Assembly: GCA_007135385.1 (NCBI GenBank)
Contig: SLIY01000213.1
Span: forward strand, 1-12,003
Length of the DNA stretch: 12,003 nt
Direction of reading: 5' to 3'
From: Leptolyngbyaceae cyanobacterium CSSed165cm_216
Lineage (GTDB): Bacteria > Cyanobacteriota > Cyanobacteriia > Phormidesmidales > Phormidesmidaceae
The position numbers and the translations under genes are program-made. Shown one piece after another: positions 6,841 to 12,003 of this stretch. Below the pieces are notes generated by a model that saw nothing but the letters and a program-made list of their open reading frames with translations, did no database searches and had not been told where the DNA came from. The first letter of the stretch is position 1; each line of letters begins with the position of its first letter.

Positions 6841-6868
6841 AATTAGTGATAAGGTTTGTACACTAATT
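6841..6868. promoter_or_regulatory. Perfect 8-bp inverted repeat, candidate operator of glsF
   Basis: AATTAGTG (6841-6848) and CACTAATT (6861-6868) are perfect inverted copies with a 12-nt spacer, in the most AT-rich stretch of the intergenic region. Each arm is directly preceded by GTA on the plus strand. The right arm overlaps the -35 box of the possible glsF promoter, an arrangement that suits a dimeric regulator. It is not the NtcA consensus GTA-N8-TAC. Confidence 0.45.
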
Positions 6869-6884
6869 AATAAGGATTGATAAA
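6856..6884 (+). promoter_or_regulatory. Possible glsF promoter
   Basis: TTGTAC at 6856-6861 (3 of 6 to -35), a 17-nt spacer, and GATAAA at 6879-6884 (4 of 6 to -10). Transcription would start near 6891, leaving a leader of about 275 nt before the glsF ATG. The boxes are weak, as expected of an activator-dependent promoter. Other starts closer to the gene cannot be excluded. Confidence 0.3.
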
Positions 6885-6890
6885 AGATCG

Positions 6891-7165
6891 GGTATCTCGT
6901 AACACAGATGTCCTGTCTGTATCAAACGCAATATGGTGATGGACTTAGGCCGGCCAATAGTTTGGCCTACGCAGTATCTCTCCATCCAGTATCAAATATT
7001 GCGGTGAGGTTGCCGATTGTGTCCGTCGTGCCCGGCGGGGCTGGTTCCTATCGGTTACTATCTGGCCTTGAGCCTGGCCTCAGAGGCTTTGATCTTGTCT
7101 TCGCACGCGGTTGCTTCTGCCAGTGCGTTCTGTCCATCCACATTTAAGTAAGTCGCTGCTATCCC
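6891..7165 (+). other. Long glsF leader with nested repeats
   Basis: No gene is supported here. A 79-codon ATG frame (6908-7147), in the same frame as glsF but closed by TAA at 7145, has no ribosome binding site and no recognisable product. Structures: direct repeats GTATCAAA at 6919-6926 and 6989-6996; inverted repeats CGCAATAT (6927-6934) and ATATTGCG (6996-7003); and between them a hairpin GGCCAA-TAGT-TTGGCC (6952-6967). Together these could form a long-range stem closing on an inner stem-loop. I did not recognise a known riboswitch. If the promoter lies closer to glsF, part of this is upstream DNA instead. Confidence 0.35.
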
Positions 7166-10100
7166 ATGGGAAATACACCAGTGAATCACCGTCACCAACC
7201 CTTACACCGAGAGCGTTCTACCTGGCCAAACTGGGGGCCTAAGTGGCTGGTTGAAGAACGGGACGCTTGTGGTGTCGGGTTTCTGGCTGACCAGCAAAAC
7301 CGTGCCAGCCACGACTTGGTAGCCAAGGCTCTGGCCGCCCTCGATTGCATGGAACATCGGGGTGGATGCTGTGCAGACCAGGATTCTGGGGACGGGGCTG
7401 GCGTGATGACCGCAATTCCCTGGGCCGTACTCAACCGCTGGGCAGCCAATCAGGGCCAGTCACCCTTGGCTACCGAGCACACTGGGGTCGCAATGATCTT
7501 TCTGCCCAATCACCTTAGAGCGGCCTCGTTTATTCGCGACACCTTTAACCAGGTGGTGCAGAATGAGGGGCTGACGGTAGTGGGCTGGCGGCAGGTGCCG
7601 GTGCGCCCTGAGGTGCTGGGCAGCTTGGCAAAACAGTATCAGCCTCAGATTGAGCAGCTGATCATGGCCTCGGCTACGGCCATCGGGGAAGACCTGGAGC
7701 GGCGTCTATACCTGGTACGACGGCAAGTCTTGCACCTGGTGGCTGAGGCGGTTCAGCAGCCAGACAGCCTCGATCCAGAGGTGGTGGCTGGCCTGAAGGA
7801 GTTTTATGTGTGCTCTTGCTCCTGCCGCACCATTGTTTATAAGGGTATGGTGCGGTCGGCGGTGTTGGCGGCATTCTACGCGGATCTGCGGGATCCGGAC
7901 TACGTCAGCTCCTTTGCGGTATACCACCGCCGCTTCAGCACCAATACCATGCCCAAGTGGCCCCTGGCCCACCCTATGCGGCTGCTGGGCCACAACGGTG
8001 AAATCAATACCCTAGTGGGCAACATCAATTGGATGATGGCCCGTCAGGAAGATTTGTCTCATCCAGTGTGGGGCGATCGCTTTGAAGTCCTAAAACCCAT
8101 AGTCAATGCTGAAAATAGCGATTCAGCCAACCTAGACAACGTCATGGAACTGCTGGTGCGATCAGGGCGATCGCCCCAGGAGGCCCTGATGATGATGGTG
8201 CCCGAGGCCTACAACAACCAGCCCGATCTAGATCCGTACCCAGAAATCACCGACTTTTACGAATACTACAGCGGCCTGCAAGAGCCCTGGGATGGCCCCG
8301 CCCTGATTGTGTTCAGCGATGGCACCCAGGTGGGAGCTACCCTAGACCGCAACGGCCTGCGCCCGGCCCGCTATGTGATCACTGACGATGGCCTGTTGAT
8401 GGTGTCGTCGGAAGCGGGAGTGTTGGATGTGCCCCCGGAGCGGATTGTGGAGAAGGGTCGCCTAGGGCCGGGTCAGATGATCGCGGTGGACCTCCACTCC
8501 CATGAAATTCTGAAGAATTGGGCCATTAAGCAACGGGTGGCGACTCGGCACCCCTATGGTCAGTGGCTACAGGACAACCGGGTCAGCATTCAACCCCAGC
8601 TATTCACCGAGAAAACGGCCTACAGCGGCCATGAGTTACTCCAGCAGCAAAGCGCCTTTGGTTACACCGCCGAAGACGTGGACATGATTATTCAGGATAT
8701 GGCGGCCCAGGGCAAAGAGCCCACCTACTGCATGGGAGATGATATTCCCCTGGCGGTTTTATCCGAGAAGCCCCACCTACTGTACGACTACTTCAAGCAG
8801 CGGTTCGCCCAGGTAACCAATCCGGCCATTGACCCCCTGCGGGAGCGGCTGGTGATGTCTCTAACCACTCAACTGGGAAGCCGGGGTAACCTGCTGGATG
8901 AACAGCCCGAGTACGCTCGGCTGCTGCGTCTGGAAAGCCCAGTCATCAATGAGGTGGAGCTAGCGCAGATTCACCAGTCAGGCTTTGCCACCACCACTCT
9001 GTCTACTCTCTATTCCATTGCTGCGGGTCCTGCGGGCCTAGAGCCAGCGGTGGAGGCCCTGTGTGAGCAGGCGGATGCGGCGGTGAAGGCCGGTAAGACG
9101 ATTCTGGTACTGAGCGATCGCGTGGATCGTCAGGGTCAGGCTACTGTCCTATCCGCTGAGACCAGCTACATTCCCCCCCTGCTGGCGGTCGGCGCGGTGC
9201 ACCACCACTTGATTCGCAATGGTCTACGCCTGCACACCTCCCTGGTGGTGGACACGGCCCAGTGCTGGAGCACCCACCACTTTGCCTGCCTAATTGGCTA
9301 TGGGGCCAGCGCCATTTGTCCCTACCTGGCCCTAGAATCGGTGCGCCATTGGTGGGCTGACAGCCGTACCCAAAAGTTAATGGAAACCGGCAAGCTGCCC
9401 GTGACCACCCTAAATGGAGCCCAGGACAATTTCCGCAAAGCGGTGGAAGCGGGGCTGTTGAAGATTCTCTCCAAAATGGGCATCTCTTTGATTACCAGCT
9501 ACCAAGGGGCGCAGATTTTTGAGGCGATCGGCATTGGCCCTGACCTCCTGGAACTGGCCTTCCGGGGCACCACCTCCCGCCTGGGGGGACTGTCCCTGGC
9601 GGACCTGGCCCAAGAAACCGTCAGCTTCCACCAGCGAGCCTTCCCAGAACTGACTTCGAAGCGGCTACACAATATGGGCTTTGTGCAGTCTCGGCCCAGC
9701 GGCGAGTACCACATGAACAACCCAGCCATGACCAAGCTGCTGCACAAGGCTCTGAAGGAGGGTGAGTATGACCATTACCAGGTGTACAAGGACCAGCTAG
9801 AAAATCGTCCGGTGACCGCCCTGCGGGATCTGCTGGACTTCAACAGCGATCGCCAGCCGATTCCTCTGGACCAAGTGGAATCGGTGCAAGCAATTATGGA
9901 GCGGTTCTGTACCGGCGGCATGTCCTTGGGGGCGCTGTCTCGGGAGGCCCATGAGGTGTTGGCCATTGCCATGAACCGCATTGGCGGTAAATCCAACTCT
10001 GGGGAAGGGGGGGAAGACCCAATTCGCTTTAAGGTCCTAGGCGATGTGGATGGCGACGGTCATTCGCCCACCTTCCCCCACCTGCGGGGGCTGAAGAATG

Positions 10101-11863
10101 GCGATACCGCTAGCTCAGCAATTAAGCAGGTGGCCTCGGGCCGGTTTGGGGTGACCCCGGAATACCTGATGCATGCCAAGCAAATCGAAATTAAGCTAGC
10201 CCAGGGGGCGAAGCCTGGGGAGGGGGGCCAACTGCCGGGCAAGAAGGTGAGCCCCTACATTGCCATGCTGCGCCGCTCTAAGCCTGGGGTACCGCTGATT
10301 TCACCGCCGCCCCACCACGACATTTATTCCATTGAAGATCTGGCCCAGTTGATCTTCGACCTACACCAGATCAACCCCAAGGCGGGCGTATCGGTGAAAC
10401 TGGTGTCTGAGGTGGGCATTGGCACCATTGCCGCCGGGGTAGCCAAGGCGAATGCCGATGTGATTCAAGTGTCGGGGCACGATGGGGGGACTGGCGCGTC
10501 GCCCCTGAGCTCGATTAAGCATGCCGGGGTGTCTTGGGAATTGGGCCTGACCGAAGTGCACAAGGTGCTGATGGATAACGAGCTGCGCGATCGGGTTACC
10601 CTGCGAGTCGATGGCGGCCTCAAAACCGGCTGGGATGTGGTGATGGGAGCGCTGATGGGGGCCGAAGAATTCGGCTTTGGCTCCATTGCCATGATCGCCG
10701 AAGGCTGCATTATGGCCCGGGTCTGTCATACCAACAACTGTCCGGTAGGCGTAGCCACCCAGAAAGAGGAACTGCGCCAGCGGTTTACCGGTATTCCTGA
10801 GCATGTGGTCAACTTCTTTTACTTTGTGGCCCAAGAGGTGCGATCGCTGCTGGCTCGCCTGGGCTATCGCTCGCTGACCGAGATCGTCGGCCGGACTGAT
10901 CTGCTTGCTCCTCGAACCGAGGTCACCCTGGCCAAAACCAAGGCCCTAGATTTGACCACCCTGATTGACTTACCCGATGTCAAGGAAAATCGCACCTGGC
11001 TCAACCACGAAGCGGTCCACAGCAACGGCCCGGTGCTGGATGACCAACTACTGGCGGATGCCGAGATTCAGCAGGCGATCCAAACCCAAGGTAGTGTCAC
11101 CCAGTCCATGCAGGTGATCAATACCGATCGCACCGTTGGCGCTCGGATCGCAGGGGTAATTGCTGAAAAGTATGGCAATGCTGGCTTTGAGGGGCAGCTC
11201 AACCTTACCTTTACCGGCAGTGCTGGCCAAAGCTTTGGCGCCTTTAACCTGCCGGGTATGACCCTCACCCTGGTGGGGGAAGCCAACGACTATGTGGGCA
11301 AAGGGATGCATGGCGGCGAAATCGTGGTCAAGCCCCCGCTGGGCATCGCCTATGACCCCTCCACCAATGTGATTATCGGCAACACCTGCCTGTATGGGGC
11401 CACTGGCGGCACCCTTTATGCCCTGGGCACCGCCGGAGAGCGGTTTGCCGTCCGCAACTCCAAAGGCCAAGCGGTAATTGAAGGGGCTGGGGATCACTGC
11501 TGCGAGTATATGACTGGTGGTGTGGTGGTGGTGCTGGGCCATGTGGGCCGCAATCTGGGCGCTGGCATGACCGGCGGTTTGACCTACGTTCTGGATGAAG
11601 CTGGCGACTTTCCGGTGCGAGTCAATCCCGAAATCGTTAAGGTGCAGCGGGTGATTACCCCCACTGGCGAGGCTCAGTTGAAAGCACTGATCGCAGCCCA
11701 TGCCGCTCATACCGGCAGCGCCAAAGCCCAGCGGATTTTGGCCAACTGGCAAGAGTACCTACCTAGGTTCTGGCAAGTGGTGCCCCCCTCAGAGGCGGAA
11801 ACACCCCAGGCGAACCCCGATGCCGCTGCGGCAGAAAAGGTGCTGAGCTCAGCCCAGCCCTAG
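7166..11863 (+). CDS. glsF: Ferredoxin-dependent glutamate synthase (Fd-GOGAT)
   Basis: Converts glutamine plus 2-oxoglutarate to two glutamates using electrons from reduced ferredoxin; with glutamine synthetase it assimilates ammonium. The length (1565 residues) is normal for the cyanobacterial and plastid enzyme. Domains: a 34-residue propeptide, then Cys35 (ACGVGF), the expected N-terminal nucleophile after cleavage; class II amidotransferase with EHRGG (63-67), RRFSTNT (255-261) and GHNGEINT (275-282); FMN synthase domain with GGKSNSGEGGEDP (940-952) and SGHDGGTGASPL (1103-1114); [3Fe-4S] ligands Cys1181, Cys1187 and Cys1192; a GXGXG beta-helix domain (about 1310-1510); and an Ala/Pro-rich tail. 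The extra loop after GGEDP (about 956-984) is the insertion specific to ferredoxin enzymes. The ATG at 7166 is the first start after an in-frame TAA at 7145; no clear Shine-Dalgarno precedes it. The symbol gltS is also used for this gene. Confidence 0.97.
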   Translation: MGNTPVNHRHQPLHRERSTWPNWGPKWLVEERDACGVGFLADQQNRASHDLVAKALAALDCMEHRGGCCADQDSGDGAGVMTAIPWAVLNRWAANQGQSPLATEHTGVAMIFLPNHLRAASFIRDTFNQVVQNEGLTVVGWRQVPVRPEVLGSLAKQYQPQIEQLIMASATAIGEDLERRLYLVRRQVLHLVAEAVQQPDSLDPEVVAGLKEFYVCSCSCRTIVYKGMVRSAVLAAFYADLRDPDYVSSFAVYHRRFSTNTMPKWPLAHPMRLLGHNGEINTLVGNINWMMARQEDLSHPVWGDRFEVLKPIVNAENSDSANLDNVMELLVRSGRSPQEALMMMVPEAYNNQPDLDPYPEITDFYEYYSGLQEPWDGPALIVFSDGTQVGATLDRNGLRPARYVITDDGLLMVSSEAGVLDVPPERIVEKGRLGPGQMIAVDLHSHEILKNWAIKQRVATRHPYGQWLQDNRVSIQPQLFTEKTAYSGHELLQQQSAFGYTAEDVDMIIQDMAAQGKEPTYCMGDDIPLAVLSEKPHLLYDYFKQRFAQVTNPAIDPLRERLVMSLTTQLGSRGNLLDEQPEYARLLRLESPVINEVELAQIHQSGFATTTLSTLYSIAAGPAGLEPAVEALCEQADAAVKAGKTILVLSDRVDRQGQATVLSAETSYIPPLLAVGAVHHHLIRNGLRLHTSLVVDTAQCWSTHHFACLIGYGASAICPYLALESVRHWWADSRTQKLMETGKLPVTTLNGAQDNFRKAVEAGLLKILSKMGISLITSYQGAQIFEAIGIGPDLLELAFRGTTSRLGGLSLADLAQETVSFHQRAFPELTSKRLHNMGFVQSRPSGEYHMNNPAMTKLLHKALKEGEYDHYQVYKDQLENRPVTALRDLLDFNSDRQPIPLDQVESVQAIMERFCTGGMSLGALSREAHEVLAIAMNRIGGKSNSGEGGEDPIRFKVLGDVDGDGHSPTFPHLRGLKNGDTASSAIKQVASGRFGVTPEYLMHAKQIEIKLAQGAKPGEGGQLPGKKVSPYIAMLRRSKPGVPLISPPPHHDIYSIEDLAQLIFDLHQINPKAGVSVKLVSEVGIGTIAAGVAKANADVIQVSGHDGGTGASPLSSIKHAGVSWELGLTEVHKVLMDNELRDRVTLRVDGGLKTGWDVVMGALMGAEEFGFGSIAMIAEGCIMARVCHTNNCPVGVATQKEELRQRFTGIPEHVVNFFYFVAQEVRSLLARLGYRSLTEIVGRTDLLAPRTEVTLAKTKALDLTTLIDLPDVKENRTWLNHEAVHSNGPVLDDQLLADAEIQQAIQTQGSVTQSMQVINTDRTVGARIAGVIAEKYGNAGFEGQLNLTFTGSAGQSFGAFNLPGMTLTLVGEANDYVGKGMHGGEIVVKPPLGIAYDPSTNVIIGNTCLYGATGGTLYALGTAGERFAVRNSKGQAVIEGAGDHCCEYMTGGVVVVLGHVGRNLGAGMTGGLTYVLDEAGDFPVRVNPEIVKVQRVITPTGEAQLKALIAAHAAHTGSAKAQRILANWQEYLPRFWQVVPPSEAETPQANPDAAAAEKVLSSAQP

Positions 11864-12003
11864 GGTGTAATCACCGGTGTGATCGAACCGCCTGGCCAAT
11901 GGCAAGATGTTGATAACACCGGCAGACACTGGCAGCCGCTCTCTGAAAAGCGGGTGGTCAGTATCACCATGCTGGCATCGGTCTGGATTCCCCCTTCTGA
12001 CTC
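11864..12003. other. Downstream flank of glsF, no supported gene
   Basis: The remaining 140 bp hold no recognisable gene. The glsF frame stays open after its TAG to the window end, with a possible ATG at 11969, and the minus strand is also open for 47 codons ending at 11860. Neither product is recognisable, so either could be a chance frame or the edge of a gene beyond the window. A short dyad ATCAC/GTGAT (11870-11874 and 11879-11883) follows the glsF stop, without a T-run. Confidence 0.4.

Larger units (their letters stand above)
1403..10847. repeat. Eight dispersed HIP1 octamers (GCGATCGC)
   Basis: Exact GCGATCGC copies start at 1403, 5024, 6091, 8073, 8167, 9114, 9846 and 10840. Random sequence would give about one per 65 kb, so this is a strong excess and is the known signature of many cyanobacterial genomes. 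All eight lie inside genes (fusA, the glycosidase and glsF). The span given covers the first to last copy; the repeat is not continuous. Confidence 0.85.

Noticed and set aside
6908..7147. A 79-codon ATG frame directly upstream of, and in frame with, glsF
   Set aside because: It has no ribosome binding site and no recognisable domain, and it ends at the TAA at 7145. It also does not resemble the N-terminus of other glutamate synthases. It is best read as a chance frame in the leader.
6891..7165. Glutamine riboswitch (glnA RNA motif), expected in some cyanobacterial nitrogen genes
   Set aside because: I looked for the conserved core (a GGAAGTAGG-like segment with flanking stems) in the leader and did not find it. 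A covariance-model search would settle this.
6634..7165. Canonical NtcA box GTA-N8-TAC for glsF
   Set aside because: The nearest candidates (GTA at 6838 and at 6858) are followed after 8 nt by ATA and AAT, not TAC. No exact match was found in the intergenic region.
11048..11752. A 234-codon antisense frame inside glsF (and a 157-codon one at 10361-10834)
   Set aside because: Both lie opposite strongly conserved glutamate synthase sequence and have no recognisable domain. They follow from the codon bias of a GC-rich gene.
11860..12003. Open frames on both strands after glsF that run off the right edge
   Set aside because: They are at most 47 codons, give no recognisable protein and have no clear ribosome binding site. 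More sequence would be needed to call a gene.
1..12003. A novel defence, mobile or biosynthetic system
   Set aside because: All well-supported genes belong to known families with housekeeping or cell-surface roles. I saw no repeat array, integrase, transposase, att-like flanks or shift in base composition that would mark an inserted system.

Overview
The window looks like chromosomal DNA from a cyanobacterium. Three things point there: eight exact copies of the HIP1 octamer GCGATCGC in 12 kb, a ferredoxin-type (not NADPH-type) glutamate synthase, and an rpsL-rpsG-fusA ribosomal operon sitting behind a HesB/IscA-type gene. The species cannot be named from this sequence. The content is mostly housekeeping. 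I see no CRISPR array, transposase, phage gene, toxin-antitoxin pair, tRNA or rRNA.

Left part (1-3589, all minus strand): an IscA-like iron-sulfur protein gene, then the 'str' operon, rpsL (S12), rpsG (S7) and fusA (EF-G). fusA runs off the left edge, so about 70 C-terminal residues and any following tuf gene lie outside. The spacers rpsL-rpsG (196 bp) and rpsG-fusA (190 bp) are long for this operon. A promoter-like sequence at the end of the IscA gene could drive rpsL.

Middle part (3590-6633, minus strand): a 323-bp non-coding stretch with a strong 10-bp-stem hairpin; a small stand-alone cupin equivalent to the C-terminal domain of type II mannose-6-phosphate isomerase; a 459-bp stretch with no gene I can support; and a 613-codon exported phosphodiester glycosidase (NAGPA family). 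The 3' end of that gene carries a 19-bp tandem duplication that copies its last five codons and stop. Both enzymes are plausibly linked to surface or extracellular polysaccharide, but nothing here proves they work together.

Right part (6634-12003): a 532-bp divergent intergenic region separates the glycosidase from a complete plus-strand ferredoxin-dependent glutamate synthase (1565 codons, the GOGAT half of the GS-GOGAT ammonium assimilation cycle). This region holds the most unexplained sequence structure: a 7-3-7 dyad, an AT-rich segment with a perfect 8-bp inverted repeat over a possible promoter, and a leader of up to about 275 nt with nested inverted and direct repeats. I found neither a canonical NtcA box nor a glutamine-riboswitch core there. 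After glsF, 140 bp remain without a supported gene.
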